Assembly (NCBI GenBank): GCA_024811115.1
Contig: JAKOGH010000645.1
Location: forward strand, 434,001 to 498,000
From: Terana coerulea
Taxonomy: Eukaryota; Basidiomycota; Agaricomycetes; Polyporales; Phanerochaetaceae
Direction of reading: 5' to 3'
Length of the DNA stretch: 64,000 bases
The notes beneath the pieces are model-generated. The model was not told the DNA's origin. It saw only the letters and a list, made by a program, of their open reading frames with translations, and did no database searches. Numbering within the stretch: the stretch's first letter is position 1; each line of letters starts with the position of its first letter. Of the stretch, positions 21,852-33,376 are shown piece after piece. Made by a program: the position numbers and the translations under genes.

Positions 21852-22930
21852 TCAAATATGGTTGACCCCATTCGTATGCGCACCAGTGCCCACACCGGGC
21901 CCACCCATACCCGTCCCATTTTGCGCGTGCGTGCCGTCTGTGAGCCCGCCCGCGTTTCCGTACCCTGAGCCGCGGCCGTACTGGCCGTCCGTATACTTTC
22001 CGCTGTGGAAGTGGAACAGGTCGTAGTCGATGCGGCGAAGGCTCCAGACGATGTAGCAGAGGAACGTAGGGCCGAGCAGGATGTCCAGGATGCCGTACCA
22101 GACCATCTCAGCGTTGGGCGAGATGCGGTTGCCACCCTCGGATAGGCCCCATGCGATGGGGTAAATCATCGTGAGGAGGGCCACATAGCCGGCCCCGCGA
22201 ACGTAGTGGGATCGAGCGCCGCTACCAGCGTCGAAGTTCGTGCGGAGACCGTGGCCGGAGTAGTACAGACCTGTTAACTTAAGTAAGAACGGGAACTGTG
22301 TAACGGAGGAGTGAGCGACTGACCAGATGTATGCCAGTGCGGCAACACCGAGGACGAAGATGCCCCACTTATAAGAGGTCGCAGTGAGAGCACCGACAAG
22401 GCCGCAGACTACAGCGACTCAGGCGACTCAGGCGGTAGTAAGTATGTCAGAGAGGGAGAGGCCGGTGGAAAATAACAGAAGTGTAAGGAGCACCGGGAAG
22501 TTGATGGTCCATTGAATGTAGCGAACAAACTTTGAGGCCACGATCAACATCGCGGGAGGTAAGCATGCAGATAGATACTACTGACCCAAATCTGGCGATT
22601 ACCACCGGTGCTGCGGTTGTATTCCGTGTTGACGGCGGTAGCACCAAGGTCGGACGCCGTCGCGTAGTATGCAACGGTAGAAGTCGTGAGGATGATGATA
22701 GCGAGGTCAATGCGAGGTTGTGGAAGAACCGAGTCCCTCTCAGCCGCTATGAGAAAGAACATAGCCCGGCCCGGCCCGGGCCCCTGCCAACATACCCTAG
22801 CTGCCCAGGAAATCGTGCCAAGGTCTGCCAGTGCCATGACGGCAAAGACAGCCCACAGCCAGTCGCTGCCGCCAGAGGTAATGTGCCGCTGAGCGTTGGG
22901 CGGGTTCTTGTCGAGACTTGATCCTGCCAT
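21852..22930 (-). pseudogene. Opsin-related (HSP30/ORP-type) seven-TM protein, damaged
   Basis: Fungal opsin-like membrane protein. Recognisable pieces: MAGSSLDKNPPNAQRHITSG with SDWLWAVFAVMALADL (helix A); TVAYYATASDLGATAV; FVRYIQWTINFPVLLTLLL (helix C region); VCGLVGALTATSYKWGIFVL; and YPIAWGLSEGGNRISPNAEM followed by GILDILLGPTFLCYIVWSL (helices F-G). The retinal Schiff-base lysine expected in the last helix (LLAKP type) is replaced (LLGP), so it should not bind retinal covalently, as in HSP30-type relatives. Damage: a one-base frame change near 22711; two in-frame TGA codons (22430-22428 and 22421-22419, in a duplicated GCCTGAGTC) before AVVCGLVGAL; and a phase conflict at the following intron. 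The stops are not explained by indels, so I call a pseudogene; a recent nonsense allele is the alternative. Confidence 0.65.
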
Positions 22931-23650
22931 TGTTGATATTGCGGCGGGGTTTTGGTGGGCACTGTCAATGAACCCTGTGCACGATCGAGGCCGAAGGGAT
23001 TTGTGAGTGATCAAAACGACCCAAGCCTACCATGCACTTGTAGTCTTATAAGAGTGCTGAGGATGGGCTAGGAATATGGTGGAGGATGCCCACGACGCTT
23101 GCGCTCCTCGATGACCCTTTCGATGACCGACATGGAGTGCATGAGCGGTTCATCGAACTAAGTGAGGGCCAAGGCTGGTCTGGCGTCGTAACAGACGTAA
23201 CTTACTACGGTAACGTAGTGCGTACACGTTCCGCGAAGGTGGCGGCGCCGATCTATCAAGCAGTGGAGCACCGTCCGGGCGTATGCGTTGCGTGCCACCA
23301 ATGTGCCACGGCAGACCACAGCGGTGTACGAAACGCGGTCCAGACCGCATCGCTGTCCGTCTGATTCATTCCTGTTCCGAAGGTCAATAATACCACCAGA
23401 TGCAACACGGTATAATTACTCACCACAAGAAGCCAGGCGAGAAAACCAAATTGATCTCAGCCAGGACAAAAACCCGATCGTATCGTTGTTACGTCCCAGC
23501 CTAGCTTAGCCTCTGCGGCTAATTATAACGGTTGGATGGCGCTCTATCCAGGCCTTGTATATAGTTGCAAATTTGAGTTCGCAGACTTGACGCACTCCAA
23601 GAAAAAATGCAGTGAGAAAGCCAGTGATTATACAGGGAACTAGAGCAAAC
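22931..23650. other. Intergenic, upstream of opsin-related gene
   Basis: Lies between the 5' end of the opsin-related gene and the 3' end of the next minus-strand gene. No conserved frame, repeat or RNA gene was seen. Confidence 0.4.
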
Positions 23651-26215
23651 TCAAACCACGACGTTGTTCTGTATACCCTGCATGAAGCTATCCACATCTA
23701 CCATCTCCATATCATCGTCCTCGTCCGACTCTTCGTCCACTGCAATCGGCGGCGCTTCTTCAGCAGGCGGGGCGGCCTCGGGAACAGCAGGCGGCGGAGC
23801 AGCTTCAGCGGGAGTAGCAGCTTCGGAACTAACAGGTGGCGGAGCAGCTTCAGTGCGAGCAGCAGCGTCGGAAACAACAGGCGGCGTAGCTTGAGGCGGC
23901 TGCTCAACCGGCGAATGTGGCGACGGCGGCACAGACAGCAGGCGCTGTTGTGGTAATGATGATGGTGGTGGTGAAGGTAATTGGGAGGAATGAGGTAGGC
24001 CCACCATATCCAGCACCCCGGCGTGGTGCGGCTGCACCAACATGAACCCACCGTCGCCTCCCTCCGGGAACTGATTCACGTCCATCAGCATGCTCTGCAT
24101 CGACGGCTGCGTCTGCCCCGTCGTCGGCAACGGCTGGGAATACTGTAGCTCCAGCGGCTCTTGCGCAGGCGTCGGCGGACCCGTGTCGGGCGTGTCCTCG
24201 TCTATCGCCTCGTCCGCCGCGATCTCGGCGAGCTGCGCGGCGAGCAACGCCAGCTGGGCCTGCAGCGATGCGCGCTCCTCGTCGGTCAGCGTCGCACGGC
24301 CGAGGCCGTCCTCGCCCACGGCGAGCGGTGCGGTCGTGCCGCTTGAGGAGGACCCCATTTCCATGTCGAAGTCGAGGCTCGCCATGACAGGCGGTGGCGC
24401 AGACGCGGTGTTCGACTGCAACGACCCGAAGTTGATTGCTTGCAGTATATGCTGCGCAGCCTCCCAGGCATCTTTTGCCTCATCTGTAGCGTTCTGCTTG
24501 TCCTTGCCCGACGATATTGTCTTGGAAGCAGTCTTGGAGGCGGTGGCAGTTTTGTTCGTCGCAGACGTCCTGGAGCGCTGCAGCGGGCTGAGTAGGATAA
24601 GGCGGGTAGCCAGGGTACCCCGCATACCCTGGATATGGGTACTGCGCGTAGCCTGGATAGGGCTGATGCTGAGGTGGGGGAGCAGGCGCGGGTGGCGAGG
24701 TGTGCGCACGCTGTGGAAGAGGCGCGTGCGTAAACGGCGAGTTCGCTTGTTGCGACGCATGTTGCATTTGATAGGTCGTCTGAGCAAGGGTCTGAGGCCG
24801 ACGCGTCGTTCGTTTCGACGTCTGCACAAATACCAAGCGATATTAGCACGCATATACCTAGTTACACGTAACATGTACGCACCGCGCCGCCCTCCCAATT
24901 AGGATTCAGCCTATACCGCTTCTCTCTCCTCTCCAGCCTCCCTCTCTTGAACGCCTTCTGAGTGCCTGGCTCGCACTTGGTCGGAAGTTCGTCTGCAACG
25001 GCCACTTCGAACTCATCCACGCAAAGATATCCTTCGGCTCCGCGCCCTCATTAGCTTCCACCTCCATTAGAGCCTCAACGATCATATCCTCGTAACTTGG
25101 AAGATCCTCTCCCGACGGTGGGGGCTGCGGTGGTGGGATCGGCGTGTGGTGTTGCGGGGGTTCGGTGGCGGATAGTGATGCGGTGGTGGATAGGGAGGAT
25201 ATGCGGAATAATGCGAGGGATAGGCCGGGGCGGGTGCAGCAGGCTGTTGGTAGTATGACGTGTGAGGATATGCGGCGGTGGAGGATCCCGCCACAGGGTA
25301 AGGCGGCTGCATGGGATATCCATATGGTGCATAAGGATACGGTGGAGGGTGGGCAGGCGTTGATGTCTGGCCGGGAACTGGGTTAGCTGCAGTCAGCGCA
25401 GAGGCTTGGGGCACAGGTGTGTGCGCCTGAGGTGCTAGCTGAGAAGGCGGCGCGGCAGGAGCTGGTGTCTGAACGAGAGGTTGGGCTTGTACGTCTGGTT
25501 GTGCTAGGGGAAGGGTAGAGGCAGAAGCGAGCACGGGGAGGTCGTTCTTGCTGGGGTGGTTTGCGTGGGTGGCTGTGGTTCTAGTTGCGGGGAGGCAGCG
25601 GCAGGTGATGGTGCCTGAGTGGCATACGGATCATGGGCAATAACAGGAGGAGGAATAGCGGCGACAGGAACCGCAGATTTTTCAGCAGAGGAAACAGATG
25701 TTGGGAAGGATTCTTCAGCAGCCTGAACAGGTGGCGCAGTGCCCGACGTCTCCCCCTGGCGGATGGACTTGCTGCGACACCACATTGGCTGACTCTCCCA
25801 CCGTAGGCGTAGACGTATCATTAGTCGACGGTGCGGCCTGCGTTTGTGATGGCAAGTCGACCTTCGGGGCCTCGGGCTGGGTTTGGGAGGATTTCTGCAG
25901 CGCAGCGATCACGCCGTCGAGGTCGACAGGCCATAGTACAGGTCGGTACTGCACGGGAACGTAGTGCTCAAAGCTCAAGCATAGTTCGATAATCTGGTTT
26001 GGCGGTAGGAGGCTCAAGTAGGTGCGCTTGCGCTGCTGCTCACGCTGAATGTCTACGACCACGCAAAGCACAAGTCATGATGAGATAATTATTCGAACTG
26101 TGTGCGATACGAAAGGCAGCCGACCTGTAGATGTAGCATTACTGGCTGCCTGAGGCTGGTAGGCTGCCTGTGGATGTGGAGGAAAGCCGTACGAGTATGG
26201 GCTCGTTGCGAGCAT
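23651..26215 (-). CDS. Linker-histone-like (H15-type winged helix) protein with Pro/Tyr-rich regions
   Basis: Probably nuclear; function unknown. From the N-terminus: MLATSPYSYGFPPHPQAAY; a conserved block KRTYLSLLPPNQIIELCLSF with YRPVLWPVDLDGVIAALQK; a Pro/Gln/Tyr-rich linker (PPYPYAPYGYPMQPPYPV); a winged-helix segment resembling linker histone globular domains (PSYEDMIVEALMEV, PKDIFAWMSSKWPLQTNFRP, ERREKRYRLNPNWEGG); then GYAQYPYPGYAGYPGYPPY, DEAKDAWEAAQHILQAINFG and an acidic C-terminus ending QGIQNNVVV. Exons: 26215-26125, 26052-24883 and 24821-23651. At least five one-base frame changes interrupt this (C run 25752-25756, G run 25553-25556, G run 25156-25160, near 24958 and near 24585). 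All are simple indels, mostly in homopolymers, so sequence error is the simplest reading. Confidence 0.7.
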
Positions 26216-26759
26216 CGATGTGGAACTGTATAGCGACTACACAGTTTTCCAACTCAAGATTTTCAGCCACCGTCGGCGCGCCGGCCGCGCGCCGCCGTGT
26301 GTCGGCGCACGCTGGCGCTTGCATGTGCTGTCCGTAACCTTCTGGACCTCCTCGCTGAACTCGGTCCCAAACGCTGTGCCACACTTCTACTCTACGCATT
26401 TGTCGAGACTTTGAGCATATCAAGTTATGCAGCATTCAAATTTAAACTTGCGGTGCTCAGAGTCTCCCTAAAAGCTCTGCTCCCGTTCAACACCCTTGCT
26501 TGATATTCCTAGTTTGAATCTGCCCGCAGGAGTCAACAAACTACCCACCCAACGTCCTGCGACTCTTTGAAATCGACGTGGTTGACAGAATATGCCATGG
26601 ACCTAGCTGTAAGCGACTTCACACAAGACCCACTACGGCAATCGCGACAAGAAATGAATGTAGAGCAACACGGCTTCCAGGATTTATTATCCTCAATATA
26701 TGCTACAAGATTTACAGTCCATTATATGTTACAGAGTATCAGATGAATACTGAAGGTGC
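26216..26759. other. Intergenic, nothing recognised
   Basis: Upstream flank of the linker-histone-like gene and downstream flank of the Con-6 gene. Short open frames on both strands have no motif support. Confidence 0.4.
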
Positions 26760-27343
26760 TCAGAGAGCATTGCGTTCCTGGAGGTACTGGCGGGCGTGCT
26801 CCTTGGCCTCCGCAGAGACGCGGTCATCTGGATGGGTTTCACGTGAGCATGACACATTGTGCATGTCCTGGATAGCTACTTACTGTGCAGCGCCGCCTTA
26901 TAGCCAGCGAGCACGCGAGTCTGGTGCTCGTCCTCCGAGACACCCTCGGCACGCTCGACAGTATAGCCGTGGGCTTCAAGTATCTCTCGCGCGTGCTGCT
27001 TCGCGCCCTCAGAAGTGTTTGGGTTCTGCGCAGAGGGTAACCGATCAGTATACGCGTTGAGGCGTGGTCAACAACAAGAGACGCGTACAGAGAGGGTCGC
27101 CTTGTAGCCACCGAGCACACGGTTGGTCTCTTGGCCGCCGTTGCCGGATTCAAGAGCACCGGAGCCTTGGATCTCCTCGAGACGCGCCTCAGCGCGCTCC
27201 TTGGCCTCTTCAGAGACGTTCGGGTTGTGGATAGCCGCCTTAAGGCCTCCGGCGACACGGTTGGGGTTAGCGTCTAGACACAACGCGACGTGTAAGCAAG
27301 ACGCGTCGCGTTAAGGAGCAAGCTTCGACGTACCAGTGGACAT
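26760..27343 (-). CDS. Conidiation-specific protein 6 (Con-6) family
   Basis: Small hydrophilic protein of the Con-6 family, induced in spores and under stress in fungi; the molecular role is unknown. Four exons join in frame: 27343-27334, 27273-27089, 27025-26884 and 26827-26760, giving 134 residues. Three Con-6 units are visible: NPNRVAGGLKAAIHNPNVSE, then NRVLGGYKATL with NPNTSEGAKQHAREILEAHG, then TRVLAGYKAALHNDRVSAEA with KEHARQYLQE. The first exon holds only MST plus one base, typical of the family's early intron. The gene stands alone; a TATATAAG lies upstream near 27443. Confidence 0.93.
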
Positions 27344-27442
27344 GGTGTGTCGTAAAAATTCGTGCGAAAGTAGTGTGTAGCTGAAGGAGATGGGTCGTGT
27401 AGGAATTTCCTGGGGTGTCCCCAGCGAGATGCCATTGCTAGG

Positions 27443-27450
27443 GCTTATAT
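27443..27450 (-). promoter_or_regulatory. TATA box of Con-6 gene
   Basis: GTATATAAG on the minus strand, about 100 nt before the Con-6 start codon. Position is approximate to a few bases. Confidence 0.5.
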
Positions 27451-29026
27451 ACACGACCTCCCGTCGCCTCGGGGCCCATTGTTCACGGCATATGACGTGC
27501 GTTGACGTCGTCACGATTTATTGGGAGCCTAGGCAGTCGCCACTGGCCCACTCGTGATACGCGATCGTTTCTATAACCACGTGCTCCACTTGCGCCACAA
27601 CGAGGATGGTTTGGCCCGCGCCAAACGAGACAAAGGGCGGGATGATCTGATGCGCCCATGCATGGCGTAAGCGCCAGAAGGCATTTGCATTGCAAAGCGG
27701 TCAGTCGAACCCTCAATTGTCCCATTTCAGTCATTGACATGCGCTTTGTGCGGAACAGGGAGGAAGCTGTAAGGCCTCACATCTCCGTCTATGAACAAAC
27801 AAGGCATTGTTCATGCGCCAGATTTTCCATTGATTGCCAATCCATTTCATTTGCCACAGATCCTACTCATCTCGCGGTCATGACTTGCAACCACGATGCG
27901 CTGCTGCGGCACGCTTGGCTCTATGGTCTTCTGCACCTGGTCGAATACGCGAGGACATCGCTTGCATCTGTCTGATGGAGTATCAACCTCCGAATAACAA
28001 GAACGTTCGGCGTTCCTCATGAGGTATGAGCTTTGTTCTCAAGCTTCTGGAAGTTCTAAACGCTAACCAAAGTACTCAGGTGCTGCTCAGCCGACCTGTT
28101 CCGCTGCCAGCCAAACCTATGAACGTTCCTGGTGGTGCGTTCGCCTGGCCGGCTGTGTCTCGGATCTGCTGAAGACGACTTGAGTACCGGTGCTTGAGCC
28201 GTGCGGAATAAGCTTTCTGAGCCTTTAGCTTTCACAGCGCCGCATTCGTCATAGTCGGATAGCCATGTGTTTCAAAGGGAAAAGATCCCGAGCAGTGGTA
28301 ACTTTCGCAGAAATCAGCGCAGCTTGGCGTTTCTAGCCTCTCGACCCTGGCGACACTGCAGTGTGAGGGTCTCGCGCAGTGGTCTTGGAGGCCATTTGGT
28401 GCGACAGATGGTGGCGGTGGGACGGGACGGACTACAGGACCTGCCATTCTCGACGGCAGGTTCTGATCGACGATTGAGCGCGGGAACAGTACTCGATGGG
28501 AATGACTCCGCGCACAGAGAGCTCCGTTCTGCCTGCTGACCAGCGTAGCCGTCGGGACACCTGGGGAATGCATGAAGGATGGCCCGCCTTACGTGTATAT
28601 GTAGAAAGGCCAATCTGAAGAGTGCCCTGTTGTGATGGAATTACTAGCCGCCTTGTGTGACTTACAATAATATGCCGCTGCGTCGGACTCTGACTCTGAG
28701 CGAGTGCGCTGCACTGAGCGAGACAGGGGCTGCAGCACCCAGCGAGCGAGGGGCATACACAACGCCAAACAACTGCTCGCCGTCTCCTCAACGGTGTTCT
28801 CCATTCTGATTCTGACCATCTCCTCCAATCTCATCATCGCTAACCCGAGACGCTCTCCGACTCTGACTGGGCTTGATCTGCGTACTGCTGGGCATCAGCC
28901 ATATAGCGTATTCTATCCTCAGCCACTCTTTCACTCGAGGTTTCTCCTGCGGCACCTTTCCGAGCCCTGTCCCGCCGGGTCCCGTATATCATCGTCGCCT
29001 CGGGTCCTCTACCAAGCAGCTAGAGA
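27451..29026. other. Intergenic, shared 5' region of Con-6 and SNF1 beta genes
   Basis: About 1.6 kb between divergent genes. No protein motif, repeat or RNA gene was found. The last ~300 nt before 29027 are pyrimidine-rich, as is common in fungal 5' UTRs and core promoters. Confidence 0.4.
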
Positions 29027-31351
29027 ATGGGCAACTCCACCTCTAACGCTGCACACTCCAACTCTGCCGCGAACCACAACCACCTTCACCCATCCTCGCG
29101 CTACGCATCGCCCTCCCGGCGCACCCAGTCCCCAGTCAGCAGAGGCGGGAGCCCTGTGCCTTCCTCGAATCGGGTGCACAAATCACTCCGGCACAAGAAG
29201 AAATCCCTCGAGCTGCCCGACCTGGCGTCCCTTGCCCTCACGCCCGCCAACAACTCGCCCAATGCCTCCCCGCACGGCTACCGCCGCCCGCGCGCATCGT
29301 CGCCCATACCGATCCCGATCTCGCCGCACAACAACAACCAGCCGTCGACCTTCCGCGTGCAGAATAACCTGCCGAGCGCAGCGCAGCTAGCCCTCTCCCA
29401 GAACGGCCGGGCGTCGCGGTACAAGTCCTACCTAAGCAGTGCGTACCCGTCCACGCACTCGTTCGTATCGCGCGATCAGGACAGCTCGCCGCCGCGCGAG
29501 GAGCCCGTGAAGAACCAGTTTGTCCCGGAGCTCGTGGTCAGCACGATCCCGCTAGCGCTACCGAAGGCAGAAGGCGAAGTACACAAGCCAGAGGAATGCA
29601 CGGTCACGATTAGATGGAGGAGTGGGGCGAAGTCGGTTATTCTTGCACGAGCTGGTGATGACTATTGGAAGGGCCGACAGCCTATGGAGTACGAGTGAGC
29701 ACCGTTCTCTTCTTTATTGACCGTCTCAATCCCAGACATCCTTCACTTTCATTCTCTACCCCATGGACACTGTGCACCCCTTGTCTACCAAGAGTTGGCC
29801 GTTCAGCTTGGGCTAACCCACGCATTGGCTGCTCGCTATCTCCCTTGGTACGGGCTCGTGGCCCACTCGTGTTCATGATGGATCCCATCGAGAAGCCCGT
29901 CCTATCTCTCGAGAGGCCGCATCTCCACTGCGTTCTCTCGCTTTCTCCATTTAGACCCGCCTCCGCAGGTCGAGACCGCCACGCTTCAACTTGGTTGGCA
30001 GGCGAGCGACTACGAGCAGCAGTTGAGCGGCCCAGCCTCTCATTTGTCCGTTGTCGCAGTGACCGGCTTCTCCTCGACCCTGAGCATTCCTGCAATTCGG
30101 TTTGGACGCAGGGAGCACGACGCTAGGGTCCATCGATAGGAGCCTACATTCTTTCACAGGATGCAAGCTTCGATTCCCCTCACGCGGTGCACTGGAGAAA
30201 CGGGCCTGTCTCTTGGACGCCCTCTCCCACTTCTTCGCCATTTCATTGGGCCATTTCCTCGGCCAATTGGAGTACCATGGTTCCACTTGGAACCGTTCAT
30301 AGAGTTCACTGCTTTCTATTCGTATCTTTTCTCTCACGTCTAACGCCATTGTGAACCGCTCGTGTCTTCAAGCAGCTCTGCTAACACTTTGTTTTCACCC
30401 TCTTTAGTCCGGAAACAAAGACCTGGTTCACGCAAATACATGTGTTTCCAGGCACCCACCACTTCAAGTTTCTGGTTGATGATCAATGGCGGATTGCGAA
30501 CGACTACCCAACAGCCGTAGACGACCTAGATGGCTCGCTTGCAAATTACGTGAACGTCACGTCGCCTTCCAGCGTTTCGCCGTCATCGCCGTCGCCCCAG
30601 CCCACACCGCATCCCAGCCAAGTCACCCACATCGCTTCGTTCTGGAGTGACGCAGGGAGTAGTCGGGGAGATGGGGAGGATAAGGAAGACGGAGAGTGGA
30701 CGTCCATCATTCCGCAGGAGCTTGCCAACGCCGCTGCCGAGGAAGAGAACTACCTCGCATCCGCGGACTCGCCGTCGACGTCCAGCAGCGTGCCCGCGCC
30801 GAATGTCCCGCCTGCGCCTGCACTGCCCCGCCACCTGGACAAACTGATCCTGAACGTGCGCCCGCAGATCTCAGGAGCACCAGGCTCGCCCAGCGAGCGC
30901 GACCGCGACCGGTCGCGGCGGGAGAAGGAGAAGGAGCGGGCGCGCAGGCGTCAGGAGCGTGACCGGGACAGCCGCGCGCGGGTGGCAGCGCTGGGCATGA
31001 CCACCGCAGCGGATGGCGAGCACGCGGAGTTCGCGGCGCTGCAGTCGAGCCCGCCTCCGCCTGCGGACGAGGGCGCGCCGGTGGCGCCGGCGAAACGCGG
31101 GAACGCGGCGAAGCTCGACGCGCCCGGCCTCGCGGACGACGCGAGCGTGCTGCCCGTGCCGAGTCACGTCGTGCTGCACCACTTGAGCACGAGTGCGATT
31201 CGGAACGGGGTCCTTGCGGTCGCGAACACGACGCGGTATAGACGGAAGGTGCGTTTCGCTTGGGCGTCGGTCATGTGTGGAAGGGTGGTTGCTGATTGTG
31301 TTTGAACTTTGCATGCAGTACATCACGACGATATACTACAAGCCCACATGA
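29027..31351 (+). CDS. SNF1/AMPK beta subunit (Sip2/Gal83 type)
   Basis: Scaffold subunit of the SNF1 kinase, which controls energy and glucose-repression responses and directs kinase location. Three exons: 29027-29694, 30408-31248 and 31319-31351, giving 513 residues. MGNSTS at the start fits an N-myristoylation signal. A long Ser/Asn/Pro-rich N-terminal region precedes the glycogen-binding CBM48-like domain (CTVTIRWRSGAKSVILARAG, YWKGRQPMEYDPETKTWFTQ, GTHHFKFLVDDQWRIANDYP). The C-terminal AMPKBI region includes HLDKLILNVRP, LPVPSHVVLHHLSTSAIRNG and YRRKYITTIYYKPT, which binds the kinase and gamma subunits. A long charged insert (about 280-370) splits the C-terminal domain. Intron 1 is 713 nt, unusually long here. 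No frame defect was seen. Confidence 0.93.
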
Positions 31352-33376
31352 CATTGCCGGTGTCTTGGAGCTCTGCCCTCGCTGTTTCCCTCGCCCGCTC
31401 GGATCTCGCCCGTCTCTGCATACCCCCACTACCCCCCTCTCGCATTTACCCATGATAACCTCACCCGCCGTCACATTGTCCGTCCTTACTTCACGTCACT
31501 CTACATCTCGGCTCACATCCTGCAACGTCAATCTACGAAAAGAAAAAGCCAACGCACTGTATCTCATACGGCGCCCGCATCCACGGTGCCCCATACCAAA
31601 TGTATCCATGATCTGCTCTCCGTCCCGGCTCCGTGTCTCCATGTATCCGCCGTCGGCCTCTGCGCGTCCCGTTGGCTGCTCTCCCTATGCCTCTCGTCAC
31701 CCCAGCCCCTTTCTTGTCCGTGCCGGCTGCGGGAATTTCGCGGAGGCCGGCGGCGCGCCCTATGCCCATCTCCGCATATATAGCCTCCATAGAGTCGATG
31801 CATCCCTCCATGCGTGTTGGTGCCGAGGGAGAAAGAGGAGGGACGGCGTCGAGGGAGGCGTGGGGTAGTCCCTATGTAAGGACTTTGTGCTGCTCTCTTT
31901 AGATGTGCCTCGTGTTTGTTTTCGCCTTGTCTTGTCGCATCCGTGCTTGCGTAGGAATGGCATGTCAGTTCGATATCTTGTGGTTGGTTGACAAACGCAT
32001 ATATGAGTATATTTTAGACATATATTAGAAGCATGCACATCAATTTGGCGAACTCGGAGGTGTTCAAACGTTAGTACTTCGTATGCAAGGCGCAACAACT
32101 CGAGACTAGCGTAATACAAAGACGAAGATTGAGTTTTATCCTACCTGTTCAAGGTCAGCAAACGGTCAGCAACGGAGCTGACTACCGCGGAGAGGGAGTC
32201 GGGAGCTCGAGTCGGACATTCTGAGCACTAGTACTTCCAACACAAGCGCCAGTACTAGGTCTCTGTTTGTTCACTCTCTATTCACTCTCCATTCGCTCTC
32301 CATCCTCCGGGAAACTCCACCATGCCAGTGCTGGGCTCTGGAACAGCCTCTTACTCGTAAGAGATGCTCGCCTAAGTATGCCAGTGGTACCACGGGGCTC
32401 ACGCTCTTGATACTTCAGGCTTTAAGACCCCAGACCGAATTAAATTCCAGAAGGTCGTGCATGATGAAAACTGTACAGTGCCACCATGCATGTAGAACGC
32501 ACCTTCTAAGGAACTCCGGGTGGTCCTTCCCGCGCTACCCTCATTCATACGGCCGCACCGCTGAGGGACGGTGATAGGAGACGAAGGAGATGCCTTGCCC
32601 GCTTCTGCCAACCCTAAAGCTTGTCAATCGAATGGGTGAGCAGCGTTGAAGCTTCTGGTTATCCTTCTGGGCTCATTTCTCCGCAGGGGCGTGCCTCTTG
32701 GTTCGATGTGGCAAGCTATAAACAATTGGCGCATCGATGAGGCGCGCTGCGAATGACTTGGCATCCGCCAAATCTTAGGGATCCAGAGGGCGGCAAGCGG
32801 GGTGATAGTGCAGCTCTGCTATGAGAGGCACTGAAGTGATCGTCGTGGGCTCTGGGCTAACCACGCCGCAGTCACGGACAATTCGGAGTTACGGCAGGGA
32901 ACACGCACCATGAACGATGTCAGTGGCTCGTTTCTGCGACCAAATCCTGACTATATCAACACGCGATACTCTCACGTACGCACGCATCCATTTTCCCCTC
33001 TATGCTTGGATCACTGCCATCCTCGCTTGAAATATTTTGTAGGTTGCTGCTGCTCTCCTGACAGGATTGAAGACGAGCTCTCGTTGCACGGTGTCTGCAA
33101 CAAGTCTGCGGTGTGGAGGTCCGCGGATCCCGCCGGACACCTCTATCAGTGTGGGAGGCGGCAGCCGTTCCCGCGACAAACGCACTTCGCTTCGCGACTC
33201 GCGGTGGCGGTTCCTAAACAGGTATCGTGACTTTGCGGCGTCTCTCCAAACCCTCAACTTACCCAGGCTCTCTTCACCTGCTGCCCAGCTCCAGCCTGAC
33301 TCGAGACCAGTGCCAACCCCTGCTCCGTCCCCTCGCTTGCTTCAGCATCGGTGCTTTAGCCCTTTCGTGAACAGCA
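31352..33376. other. Intergenic, nothing recognised
   Basis: About 2 kb without a supported gene. A short pyrimidine-rich tandem (period about 11, ATTCACTCTCC-like, near 32270-32305) is the only pattern noted. Open frames such as 33067-33396 have no motif support. Confidence 0.4.

Noticed and set aside
23664..23956. Serine-rich open frames on the plus strand (SSSFGTNRWRSSFSASSSVG).
   Set aside because: They are antisense shadows of the Ala/Pro/Glu-rich C-terminus of the minus-strand linker-histone-like gene.
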